Assembly: GCA_963713505.1 (NCBI GenBank)
Contig: CAVQMC010000029.1
Span: 1 to 64,000, forward strand
DNA from: CAVQMC01 sp963713505
GTDB lineage: Bacteria > Bacteroidota > Ignavibacteria > Ignavibacteriales > Ignavibacteriaceae
DNA: 64,000 nucleotides
Reading direction: 5' to 3'
Part shown: positions 29,145-37,052 of the stretch, one piece after another
Layout of the letters: each line of letters begins with the position of its first letter
Numbering within the stretch: the first letter of the stretch is position 1
Program-made: the position numbers and the translations under genes
The notes under the pieces: generated by a model
Databases searched by the model: none
Told to the model about the DNA's origin: nothing
What the model saw: only the letters and a program-made list of their open reading frames with translations

Positions 29145-30579
29145 TTATTCTTCTCTGATAATAACAACTCTTCTGTTTCTCATACGGCCTTCTTCAGTAT
29201 TATTGTTTGCAATTGGAAACTTATCACCCATACCGTATACATGAAATTTAGAAATGGATATTCCTTTTTGAACAAAATAACTCACTATTGCTTCGGCTCG
29301 TCTGTAAGAAAGATTTCTTATAAATTGTTCGGGACCCTGGCTGTCCATATGTCCTTCTACACGCCAGGTATATTGAGGATAAGACTTTAACAACCTTACG
29401 ATTCTATTTAATTCAGGAATATGCATCTTGACTAATTTCAGAAGTGTTGCCAATAAACGTAGTTCCATCTTCTAAAGTAATTTCTTTTAACTCAGAAGGT
29501 GCACCGTTGTCAGGACATCCATCATCATCTTGATAACCATTGAATGTTTCCGGTTGATCCGGGCATTTATCTCTTACATCGGGAATTCCGTCTCCGTCAT
29601 TATCAGGATCAGGACAACCATCTTTATCCTGAAAACCATCGTAATCTTCGGGTTGATTTGGGCATTTATCTAAAGAATCTACTATTCCGTCCCCATCATT
29701 ATCTAAATCCGGACAACCGTCTTTATCCTGAAAACCATCAAAATCTTCAGCATCATTCGGACATTTATCTATAGAATCGGGAATACCATCTCCGTCATTG
29801 TCTAAATCCGGGCATCCGTCATCATCTTGAAAACCATCAAAATCTTCTGCCTGATGTGGACACTTATCATCACTATCAAAAATCCCATCACCATCAGAAT
29901 CTTTTTTGCCAAATAAAGAAATTGAGAAACCTAAAAATCCTGTAGCATAAAAATCATTTCCTTTTCCTAATGCAATATCATCTAAATAATCAGTTTGAGT
30001 AAAATGAAATGCACCGCCGGCAAAAACATTTAAATTATCTTGGATTTGATATTTCAGTCCGAATTCTAAGTCATATGAAAATGCTGATTTAACATATTTT
30101 TTGGCAGTATTATTCACTAATTCATTCCCATATTGATCCTTTGGATTGAACCAAATATTTGAAATACCACCAAAAACATAAGGAAATACTTTATCATTTA
30201 TAGAATAAGCATAAGTAAACCCGCCTCCTAATACAGCCATGTGAGTGACTATTTCTCCTTTAAGTTTATAACTTTCACTGTTAGGGACCGAAATTATTCC
30301 TCGATTATCTTTTGCTAAAACGCTTTCCGATCCGCCGTAAAGTCTAAATCCGAAAATATTATCATTACTTGTAGGTAGGTAATATTCTACTAATCCTAAA
30401 ATATTATAACCTGGAATAAAATCCTGGTAATCCATTTGGCCGATTGTGAAGCCGCCTTGAAGTGAAAGCACTAAAGTACCGGAATAGTTATGGGTTTTCT
30501 GTTCTAATCTGTATAATGATTGAGAATACACAGAACTAGATAAAAACGCAATAAAAATTACGTAGTAAAAAAAACGCAT
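29145..30579 (-). pseudogene. OmpA-family outer-membrane protein with TSP3 repeats, one frameshift
   Basis: ATG at 30579 opens a signal peptide (MRFFYYVIFIAFLSSSVYSQ). An eight-stranded-type beta-barrel of about 200 residues follows, then four thrombospondin type-3 calcium repeats (DNDGDGIPD..DKCP), then the OmpA C-terminal peptidoglycan-binding domain (YTWRVEGHMDSQGPEQFIRN, LSYRRAEAIVSYFVQKGISI and GRMRNRRVVII). The first frame ends at 29413 with SEISQDAYS. The OmpA domain continues in the next frame as ELNRIVRLLKSYP, so a single base near 29425-29440 has been lost or gained. In family members the text reads SAEI...AYPELDRIV without a break. The complete protein would be about 478 residues, anchoring the outer membrane to peptidoglycan. 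The HMDSQG in place of the common HTDNxG is a mild variation. Confidence 0.83.
29508..29901 (-). repeat. Four tandem thrombospondin type-3 repeats in the OmpA-like gene
   Basis: Four units of about 33 codons (99 bases) encode D(S/N)DGDGI(P/F/V)DSxDKCPxxxEDFDG, each ending FQDxDGCPD. They are coding repeats with Ca-binding Asp ladders, not a DNA element. The alternating Asp codons make the region easy to misassemble, and the only frameshift in the gene lies just downstream. Confidence 0.85.
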
Positions 30580-30901
30580 TAATACTCCAATACTTTATAA
30601 TCTAACTTATAAAATAAACAACAAAACGTATCAATAAGAAACATTTATTTTATTTTAAGTTAAATTTCTTAGCTTTATTTAACAAAAATTTCAAAAAATC
30701 ATATTCAAAAATACTGAAAAATTCTTAAATAACTTCAATTAATAAATAGCTAAAATAATTCATTTTTTAGAAAAATTTTTACAATCCAAATCTTAGTTAT
30801 TATTTTAAAAAATCCAGCAGTTCTGTAAGCTCTTTAATTTTAATCATATCAAGATTCATCTTAAGAATTCGTAAAAAATAATCCATAGCATTGGATTTAA
30901 T
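30580..30901. other. AT-rich intergenic region between divergent genes
   Basis: About 320 bases between the minus-strand OmpA-like gene and the plus-strand WYL regulator, very AT-rich at the left. A minus-strand frame of 28 codons (30886-30800) could encode MDYFLRILKMNLDMIKIKEL plus eight more residues, but there is nothing to support it beyond the open frame. It must contain two divergent promoters. Confidence 0.45.
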
Positions 30902-31762
30902 ATGAAAGATTATAGACTTCAATTTAAAAGACGGTTTGAAATCTTAGGGATGGTGTTATCTAATAACTACAAATACAAAATAGAGTATTTTGAAGATCTG
31001 TATGAGGTTAATAATCTTACAATTAAACGAGATTTAAGAAGCCTTAGAAATTTAGGAATTGCAATTCATTCTATAAAAGGAAAAGGCATTGGAATATTTT
31101 CTGATATAAATGATGAGTTATTAAAAGATCTTGTAATGCATTACACAGGAATGACTGTTAATAAAAACTCATATGATAAAGCAACAAATCTTCTGGTTAA
31201 AAAACTTCACCGGAAATCAGTTTCCTTTATTACTGTTTTGCAGAGATCTATAGAAAATAATTTTTGCATTAAAATTGAATATAAGAAATCAGAAGAAAAA
31301 AAATCTGAAGTTAGAGTAATTCAACCATACTGTATTTTTCAAAGCGATAAAAACTGGAGACTTTTAGCAAATCACGAAGGGCGAACAAAACAATTTCTGA
31401 TAAATAAAATAATAAGTTTAAATCAGCTGGATAAAAAATTTAAACAGGTTCCAAGAAAATATATAGATGAAATTTTTTCGACTTCATTTAAAAGCTGGTT
31501 GGGGAATGAAAGATATAAAGTTAGATTAAAATTTCTTCCGCCTTGGCCGGAATGGGTAAAACCCAGACAGTTAATGGAATTTCAAAAAATAATTGAAAAT
31601 CCTGATGGTTCAATTGAATATGAAACAATAGTAAATTCTTTAAAAGAAATTGCCATATGGATTGTTAGTCGCGGAGAAGGCGTGGTTGTGCTTGAACCGG
31701 AAGAATTAAAAAATAAAGTAATAAAAATTGCTGAAGGAGTATTAAAGAATTATAAACAATAA
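30902..31762 (+). CDS. HTH plus WYL-domain transcriptional regulator
   Basis: A 286-residue protein. The N-terminal 60 residues (KRRFEILGMVLSNNYKYKIE, VNNLTIKRDLRSLRNLGIAI) form a winged helix of the DeoR/HTH_11 type. The middle part has NNFCIKIEYKKSEEKKSEVR with VIQPYCIFQSDKNWRLLANH, the WYL-domain core; the usual W-Y-L triad is partly changed. A WCX-type C-terminal part ends YETIVNSLKEIAIWIVSRGE. WYL regulators bind DNA and sense ligands, often single-stranded nucleic acids, and many are transcriptional repressors or activators of stress or defence genes. SpoVG follows 107 bases downstream. The target promoter is not apparent. Confidence 0.8.
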   Translation: MKDYRLQFKRRFEILGMVLSNNYKYKIEYFEDLYEVNNLTIKRDLRSLRNLGIAIHSIKGKGIGIFSDINDELLKDLVMHYTGMTVNKNSYDKATNLLVKKLHRKSVSFITVLQRSIENNFCIKIEYKKSEEKKSEVRVIQPYCIFQSDKNWRLLANHEGRTKQFLINKIISLNQLDKKFKQVPRKYIDEIFSTSFKSWLGNERYKVRLKFLPPWPEWVKPRQLMEFQKIIENPDGSIEYETIVNSLKEIAIWIVSRGEGVVVLEPEELKNKVIKIAEGVLKNYKQ

Positions 31763-31868
31763 AATTAAAAGTATCTTTAAATGATACTGAAATTTCTTAA
31801 TTCTGTATTATCTTCATAACTAAGTCATCATTAGTTAAACCAAAATAATATTATTAAAGGAGAGTAGT

Positions 31869-32126
31869 ATGGAGATAGTCAGAATGAATCCGTTGGAAAA
31901 TGGAAACGGCGGTAAAACAGTTGCTTTTTTTGATATAAAAACAAATGATGAAATCATTATAAAAGGATTTCGAATTATAAACGGTTCAAATGGTTTGTTT
32001 ATTTCGTCGCCTGATGAAAAAGGGAAAGACGGAAATTATTATGAAAGAGTAACGCTTCCGCGAGATTTAAAGAATAATCTTCAAAAAATTGCCCTTGAAG
32101 AGTACAATAATAAACATCAAAATTAA
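31869..32126 (+). CDS. spoVG: SpoVG-family nucleic-acid-binding protein
   Basis: An 85-residue protein. MEIVRMNPLENGNGGKTVAF begins it, and the central IIIKGFRIINGSNGLFISSP with DEKGKDGNYYERVTLP matches the SpoVG core (..VIEGxNGLFIAMPSRK..). The final helix KNNLQKIALEEYNNKHQ is also in place. In Firmicutes SpoVG is a small site-specific DNA/RNA-binding regulator of septation and virulence genes. Its role in this lineage is unknown. GGAGAG (31859-31864) lies a few bases before the ATG. It follows the WYL regulator in the same orientation. Confidence 0.85.
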   Translation: MEIVRMNPLENGNGGKTVAFFDIKTNDEIIIKGFRIINGSNGLFISSPDEKGKDGNYYERVTLPRDLKNNLQKIALEEYNNKHQN

Positions 32127-32146
32127 AAATCATAGTTTTCGATAAA

Positions 32147-32419
32147 GGCTCTTGACAAAAAGTTCCTATGGGGGTAGTGAGTTTTGAAATTTATCGAGAT
32201 TTTCAAACTTGCTAGCCGGAATTTTTATGGGGGTGGAGAGCCTTTATTCTATTTGAATTTTGTAGTTCCAACAATTATAATTTTTAACTGCCGGGAGAGA
32301 TTTGAATTTACCTGACTGAAGTCAGGCTCTTGACTATAAGGATTAACGAAGATCGGAAACCTGCAAATATCGCTGAAATTTTCAAACTAAAATTAAAGAA
32401 AACTTGTCGGGGTGGAGAG
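32147..32419. repeat. Diverged direct repeat containing tRNA-3'-end-like fragments
   Basis: Two blocks share three landmarks at nearly fixed spacing. GGCTCTTGAC is at 32147 and 32325, ATTTTCAAACT at 32199 and 32378, and GGGGTGGAGAG at 32230 and 32409. The last landmark is the 3' acceptor/T-arm end of the tRNA-Pro read on the minus strand. Further tRNA-like T-arm text (GGGAGAGATTTGAATTT at 32293-32309) lies between them. I read this as an old duplication of the tRNA-Pro 3' end with its downstream flank, now decayed. A 9-bp inverted pair AAAGGCTCT/AGAGCCTTT (32144 and 32237) also bounds the first block. Confidence 0.55.
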
Positions 32420-32481
32420 ATTTGAACTCTCGACCTCTTCGTCCCGAACGAAGCGCGCTAACCGGGCTGCGCTACACCCCG
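32407..32481 (-). tRNA. tRNA-Pro, anticodon CGG
   Basis: On the minus strand the acceptor stem CGGGGTG pairs with CACCCCG with discriminator A. A D-arm GCGC..GCGC is followed by the anticodon arm CTTCG-TTCGGGA-CGAAG (anticodon CGG), then variable region AGGTC and T-arm GAGAG-TTCAAAT-CTCTC. Total 75 bases. The CCA end is not encoded. It reads proline codon CCG. The fold is perfect in all four stems. Confidence 0.95.
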
Positions 32482-32638
32482 AATTATTTAAATTTTTAAC
32501 AAAAACTAAAATATATTCTTTAATATAAAATTCCAAGTTATTATATATAGTTCTTAAGGTCACTTCTACTTTATAAAAAAAATAGCTTACCTTTACTTTA
32601 AATATTTTTTCAACTAAGTTTGATCCGAAAATAATTAA

Positions 32639-32668
32639 CCTTTAAATCTGTCCGAGAGATAGAAAAGG
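32639..32668 (+). promoter_or_regulatory. PyrR-binding RNA hairpin in the pyr leader
   Basis: In the leader of pyrR the sequence TCTGT-CCGAGAG-ATAGA (32647-32663) folds into an upper stem whose loop contains CCGAGA, matching the CNGNGA loop known for PyrR binding loops. A lower stem CCTTT (32639-32643) / AAAGG (32664-32668) is separated from it by a purine bulge AAA on the 5' side. This is the architecture described for Bacillus pyr anti-antiterminators. The gene downstream is pyrR itself. Confidence 0.8.
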
Positions 32669-32723
32669 ATGAAAAATTGACCGCATTAAACAAAAAATCA
32701 CTTAATAATAATTACAGAAGGAA

Positions 32724-32755
32724 CCTCTTGGAAATATTTCCATAGAGGATTTTTT
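32724..32755 (+). terminator. Attenuator terminator before pyrR
   Basis: CCTCTTGGAAA (32724-32734) pairs with TTTCCATAGAGG (32737-32748) with one bulge, followed by ATTTTTT. It ends seven bases before the pyrR start. With the PyrR-binding hairpin 56 bases upstream it forms a transcription attenuator: PyrR-UMP binding favours this terminator. It is an internal control element rather than the end of an upstream gene. Confidence 0.82.
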
Positions 32756-32761
32756 ATATCT

Positions 32762-33310
32762 ATGAGTTTAAAAGCAAAAGTTGTAGATCAAGAGGGACTG
32801 GAGAGAATTTTAGTTAGAATAGCTCACGAAATTCTTGAAAGAAACAAAGGTTCGAAAAATCTAATTTTAATTGGAATGCGAACCCGTGGAGAGTTTTTGG
32901 CAAAAAGAATTTTCCAGAAAATTAAAGAAATTGAAAAAATCGAACTTCCGTTTGGAATTCTAGATGTTACTTTATATAGAGATGATTTCAGAACTAGATT
33001 AAAACAGCCGGAAGTTTCAGTTTCTGATATAACTTTCGATATAAATGAAAAAGATATCATTTTAATTGATGATGTACTTTATACAGGAAGAACTGTTAGA
33101 TCAGCTCTGAATGCTTTAATGGATCTAGGCAGACCGAGTTCAATACAACTGTTTGTTTTGGTTGATAGAGGACATAGGGAATTACCGATTAGAGCGGATT
33201 ATGTTGGAAAAAATATTCCTACTTCTATGAATGAGGAGATTAAAGTTAAAATGAAAGAAATAGACGGTGAAGATGCAATCTATTTAGCAGAGTTCACCGG
33301 TGAAAAATAA
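32762..33310 (+). CDS. pyrR: Bifunctional pyr operon regulator / uracil phosphoribosyltransferase
   Basis: A 182-residue type I phosphoribosyltransferase. IGMRTRGEFLAKRI and LYRDDFRTRLKQPEVSVSDI are typical of PyrR. DIILIDDVLYTGRTVRSALN is the PRPP-binding loop, and VLVDRGHRELPIRADYVGKN with IPTSMNEEI is the PyrR-specific C-terminal part. Length is standard (about 180). PyrR binds RNA leaders when UMP is high and triggers attenuation, and weakly makes UMP from uracil. It leads the pyrR-pyrB-pyrC operon and its own leader contains the binding hairpin and terminator described above, so it should be autoregulated. Confidence 0.95.
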   Translation: MSLKAKVVDQEGLERILVRIAHEILERNKGSKNLILIGMRTRGEFLAKRIFQKIKEIEKIELPFGILDVTLYRDDFRTRLKQPEVSVSDITFDINEKDIILIDDVLYTGRTVRSALNALMDLGRPSSIQLFVLVDRGHRELPIRADYVGKNIPTSMNEEIKVKMKEIDGEDAIYLAEFTGEK

Positions 33311-33328
33311 TCAGAAAGAGTTAAACAA

Positions 33329-34250
33329 ATGCCATTATCAAGCCGCCATCTTTTAGGATTACAAGGAGTTCCAAAAGAAGATATTCAATTAATTTTAGAT
33401 ACCGCAACTACTTTCAGAGAGGTTCTGGACAGACCAATTAAAAAAGTTCCAACTTTACAAGGTAAAACAATTGTTAATCTTTTTTATGAAAATTCTACAC
33501 GAACAAGAATTTCATTTGAATTAGCTGAGAAAAGATTATCTGCAGATGCAATTAATTTTTCCGTATCAACAAGCAGTGTTAATAAAGGCGAAACTCTTAA
33601 AGACACGATGAAAAATATTGAAGCAATGAAAGTTGATATGGTTGTTGTAAGACATTCAGCAGCCGGAACTCCTCAATTCTTAACTCAAATTTGCGATTCA
33701 AACATTATCAACGCCGGAGACGGTAAACATGAACATCCAACGCAAGCTTTACTGGATATGTATTCAATAAGAGAGAAACTTGGTAAACTTGAAGGACTAA
33801 AAGTTTGTATTGTTGGAGATATTGCACACAGCCGTGTTGCTCTTTCTAATATTTTCGGATTAAAAGCAATGGGAGCTCAAGTTTCGTTATGCGGACCTTC
33901 AACAATGATTCCAAAATATATTGAAGATCTTAGGTGTAAATGTTATTCACAATATTGATGAAGCTATTCAGGAAAATGATGTCTTAAATGTTTTAAGAAT
34001 TCAGCTTGAAAGAAAAGCAAGAGAATATTTTCCATCGATAAGAGAATATGCAACTTATTTTGGGATAACAAATGAAAGACTTGAAAAAAACGGAAAAGAT
34101 ATTTTAATCCTGCATCCTGGACCAATTAACAGAGGAGTTGAATTATCATCTGAAGTTGCCGACGGAATGAATCAAATTATATTAAAACAGGTTACAAATG
34201 GAGTGGCAATTAGAATGGCAGTACTTTATTTATTAGGAACTTTAAACTAA
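33329..34250 (+). CDS. pyrB: Aspartate carbamoyltransferase catalytic subunit, with one-base frameshift
   Basis: Two frames join into a standard 306-residue ATCase. The N-terminal part has FYENSTRTRISFELAEKRLS (carbamoyl-phosphate site STRTR), VVVRHSAAGTPQFLTQICDS and HEHPTQALLDMYSIREKL (the HPTQ motif). The second part has GVNVIHNIDEAIQENDVLNV, then ERLEKNGKDILILHPGPINR (HPGPxNR), and ends AVLYLLGTLN. The frame changes near 33935-33945, where CTTAGGT should be CTTGGT, so a single extra A. The second part of the open frame alone would start at TTG 33921. Pyrimidine synthesis should be needed, so I take this as a probable consensus error; a real pseudogene is possible if another copy exists. 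No regulatory subunit (pyrI) follows. Confidence 0.88.
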
Positions 34251-34261
34251 CAGGTTTTAAA

Positions 34262-35554
34262 ATGAAAGTTTTATTAAAAAATGTAAATGTTCTTCATCCA
34301 GAAGAAAAAATATTTGAAAAAAATGTTGATGTTCTAATAATAGATGGTGTAATTGAAAAGATCGGTTCGGTTTCAAAAGAAGAATCAAATCAAGCTAAAG
34401 AAATAGAATTGAATGGAAAGTATATTGTTCCTGGTCTATTTGATATGCATGTGCATTTAAGAGAACCTGGAAGAGAAGATGAGGAAACTGTAGTTACAGG
34501 TTGTAACAGTTCGGCAAACGGTGGATTTACGGGAATTGCGTGTATGCCGAATACTGAACCTGCAATTGATTCGGCAGAAGTTGTTGAGTTTATTAAAAAA
34601 CAATCAAAAAATCATTTGGTTGATGTTCATCCAATCGGAGCTGCTACAATGGAAAGAAAAGGAGAAACAATTTCTCCTATGGCTGAATTAGTTGATTCCG
34701 GTGCAGTTGGATTTTCGGATGACGGTGTTGCTATTAAATCTGCTTCTATAGTTAAAAGGGCTTTGGAATATTCAAGTATGTATAATGTTCCGATAATTGA
34801 ACATTGTGAAGATGAAACTTTAGCCGGCGGAGCTATGAATGAAAGCATTAATTCAACTTTACTAGGTTTATCTCCAATTCCTTCTGTTGCGGAAGATCTA
34901 ATTGTAATGCGGGATATATTAATGACGGAGTATTCCGGTGGCAAACTTCATATAGCACATATCAGCACTAAAAATGCGGTTGACATGGTTAGGCAGGCAA
35001 AGAAAAAAGGAATAAAAGTTACGGCGGAAGTTACACCTCATCATTTTTCCTTAAGCGATGATTTTGTCAAAACCTATGATACAAATGCAAAGATGAATCC
35101 TCCGCTGAGGACTAATAAAGATGTTGATGCAATTCTGGAAGGATTAAAAGACGGAACAATAGATTGTATTGCAAGCGATCATGCTCCTCATTCTCCTGAA
35201 GAAAAAGAAGTGGAATTTGAATTTGCTCCAAATGGAATTGTTGGATTAGAAACAGAAGTAGGACTTTCTTTAACAGAATTGTATCAGAAGAAAATATTAT
35301 CACTTGAAGAAATAATTTATAAACTTTCAATTAATCCAAGAAAAGTTCTAAATCTTCCTGTACCAAAATTTGAAAAGGGAAGTACAGCTAACTTTACAAT
35401 TCTAGATATCGATGAAGTCTGGACAGTTGATATTAACAAATTCAAATCTAAATCCAGAAATTCTCCATTTAACAAAAAACTGCTTACCGGAAAATCAGTT
35501 GGAGTTATCAATAAAGGTATGATGTATTTCAACGGAGAATTTTCAAAGATATAA
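34262..35554 (+). CDS. pyrC: Dihydroorotase
   Basis: A 430-residue amidohydrolase of the type I dihydroorotase group. VPGLFDMHVHLREPGREDEE carries the HxH metal motif and the substrate-binding Arg. GFTGIACMPNTEPAIDS, PIIEHCEDETLAGG and LHIAHISTKNAVDMVRQAKK hold further metal His, and IDCIASDHAPHSPEEKEVEF holds the catalytic Asp in DHAPH. It closes carbamoyl-aspartate to dihydroorotate. Length and motif order are standard. It starts 11 bases after pyrB and completes a pyrR-pyrB-pyrC operon. Confidence 0.95.
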   Translation: MKVLLKNVNVLHPEEKIFEKNVDVLIIDGVIEKIGSVSKEESNQAKEIELNGKYIVPGLFDMHVHLREPGREDEETVVTGCNSSANGGFTGIACMPNTEPAIDSAEVVEFIKKQSKNHLVDVHPIGAATMERKGETISPMAELVDSGAVGFSDDGVAIKSASIVKRALEYSSMYNVPIIEHCEDETLAGGAMNESINSTLLGLSPIPSVAEDLIVMRDILMTEYSGGKLHIAHISTKNAVDMVRQAKKKGIKVTAEVTPHHFSLSDDFVKTYDTNAKMNPPLRTNKDVDAILEGLKDGTIDCIASDHAPHSPEEKEVEFEFAPNGIVGLETEVGLSLTELYQKKILSLEEIIYKLSINPRKVLNLPVPKFEKGSTANFTILDIDEVWTVDINKFKSKSRNSPFNKKLLTGKSVGVINKGMMYFNGEFSKI

Positions 35555-35692
35555 TAATATTTTTTATACTCACTGTATAATTAAATATACATAATATATT
35601 TAAAAAACCGCTTAAAATCTAATCATTTCCAATATTTTAAATGGCATTCATTTTGAAATTATAGTCCTGAAGTAATTGAAAAGGACACTAAA

Positions 35693-36499
35693 ATGAAAAA
35701 GCTATTAACAATATTATTACCATTAGGTTTTTTACTTTTAATTCAAGCATGTAATATCAATGACCCATATTATCATGTAGATACAACTCCACCTTCTCCT
35801 CCAACAGGTGTTTATGTTTTAAACGGTGATAATCAAGTTGATCTTTCATGGAATGATAATTATGAAAATGACGTTGCCGGTTATAATGTTTATTATGCAT
35901 ATAGTTACAGCGGAAAATACACTTTAATAGGATCTACATCTTCAAACTATTTTGTTGATAACGGTGCTGTCAACGGAACGAAATATTATTATGCAATTAC
36001 AGCTTATGATTATGACGGAAATGAAAGCGAATTAAGTCATGATGTAGTTTATGCAACTCCTCGTCCTGAAGGATATAATCAATCGATATTTGACTATAAT
36101 AGATTTCCAAATAATTCGGGCTATTCATTTAGTGATTACAGCGTAGTTCCTTATAATTCTAACTCAGCAGATATTTATTTCGAAAACTATCAGGGAACAT
36201 TTTATCTGGATGTTTATGAAGATACGGATATTCAGGATATGGGTTTCACAAATGATATTTATGATATTCCTTATGCACCTAATTCCGGATGGTCCAGTAC
36301 AAAAGATGCAATTGCTAAAGTTGGACACACATATGTAATCTGGACATGGAATAATCACTATGCAAAAATTAGAATTACTTCTATAACACCGGACAGAGTA
36401 GTTTTTGACTGGACATATCAATTAGTTACCGGAAACAGAGAATTAAAACCTGTAGTTGGCGGTAAAAGAGCAAAGTTGGTTTCTAATAAAAGTAAATAA
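35693..36499 (+). CDS. FN3-domain lipoprotein
   Basis: A 268-residue protein. The signal MKKLLTILLPLGFLLLIQAC ends in the lipobox IQAC (Cys20). One fibronectin type III domain follows (PPSPPTGVYVLNGDNQVDLS, WNDNYENDVAGYNVYYA, YYYAITAYDYDGNESELS). The C-terminal 130 residues are a beta-rich Tyr/Asn domain (IYDIPYAPNSGWSSTKDAIA) of unknown family. It should be anchored to a membrane and face outward or the periplasm. Its own strong terminator follows at 36512. The ATG has AGGACAC 5-11 bases upstream. Confidence 0.75.
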   Translation: MKKLLTILLPLGFLLLIQACNINDPYYHVDTTPPSPPTGVYVLNGDNQVDLSWNDNYENDVAGYNVYYAYSYSGKYTLIGSTSSNYFVDNGAVNGTKYYYAITAYDYDGNESELSHDVVYATPRPEGYNQSIFDYNRFPNNSGYSFSDYSVVPYNSNSADIYFENYQGTFYLDVYEDTDIQDMGFTNDIYDIPYAPNSGWSSTKDAIAKVGHTYVIWTWNNHYAKIRITSITPDRVVFDWTYQLVTGNRELKPVVGGKRAKLVSNKSK

Positions 36500-36511
36500 C
36501 CGATTTGGGAT

Positions 36512-36543
36512 AACCGGTAATAATTTTATTACCGGTTTATTTT
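36512..36543 (+). terminator. Rho-independent terminator after the FN3 lipoprotein
   Basis: A perfect 12-bp stem AACCGGTAATAA (36512-36523) / TTATTACCGGTT (36526-36537) with a 2-nt loop (in practice about 4 nt) is followed by TATTTTTAT. It ends the lipoprotein unit. The palindrome would also fold on the other strand, but there is no gene to terminate there. Confidence 0.85.
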
Positions 36544-36581
36544 TATAGATTTAGAAAAATATATTAGTTAAATTTGAAATA

Positions 36582-37049
36582 ATGAATACTCACAAAGTAA
36601 ATAAAAAATCGGCTTTTCTTCTTTTTATATTATTAGGATTATTATTTTCTGTTCAGACATATGCTCAAGATAATGGAAGAGATAATAGTCTAATCGACTC
36701 CAAACAATTAGATCACAAAAACTTAATTTTCAGTGAAATAGAAAAAGGAATTGTTCAATCCGATGTTTCTAAAATTGCAAATTATTTAAGTGCACAAACA
36801 TACTTGAATTTATCAAACGGAGTCAGCGGATATTATAGTTCAAATCAAGCTTATTATGTTTTGGAAGATTTTTTTAAAGATTATAAAATTACCGAATTCA
36901 AATTTGAGCAAATCGTAACTGATGAAAATACACCTTATGCAACCGGAACATATGATTATATTTTGGATGGAAAAAGAAATCAGGCACAAGTTTATGTAGC
37001 TTTAAAAGAAAACAGGAAACAATTGGAAAATAAGTCAAATCAGTATTAA
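36582..37049 (+). CDS. Exported DUF4783-like protein with a probable late frameshift
   Basis: A 155-residue protein with a signal peptide (ILLGLLFSVQTYAQ) and a NTF2-like DUF4783 domain: IEKGIVQSDVSKIANYLSAQ, GYYSSNQAYYVLEDFFKDYK, and TGTYDYILDGKRNQAQVYVA. The open frame ends RKQLENKSNQY. Dropping one T in CAATTGG (37020-37026) gives RKQWKISQISIN and stops in TGATG overlapping the next start. The WKI ending is what the family shows, so a one-base insertion is likely and the corrected gene would be translationally coupled to the histidine kinase. Function unknown; secreted or periplasmic. Confidence 0.72.
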   Translation: MNTHKVNKKSAFLLFILLGLLFSVQTYAQDNGRDNSLIDSKQLDHKNLIFSEIEKGIVQSDVSKIANYLSAQTYLNLSNGVSGYYSSNQAYYVLEDFFKDYKITEFKFEQIVTDENTPYATGTYDYILDGKRNQAQVYVALKENRKQLENKSNQY

Positions 37050-37052
37050 TTG

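Noticed and set aside
29508..29901. Regular about 99-bp repeats that might look like a CRISPR array
   Set aside because: They are coding TSP3 repeats (DNDGDGxxD...KCP) in frame with the OmpA-like protein; no spacers of foreign type.
30800..30886. 28-codon minus-strand frame upstream of the WYL regulator
   Set aside because: No clear ribosome site and no recognisable motif; AT-rich DNA often yields such frames.
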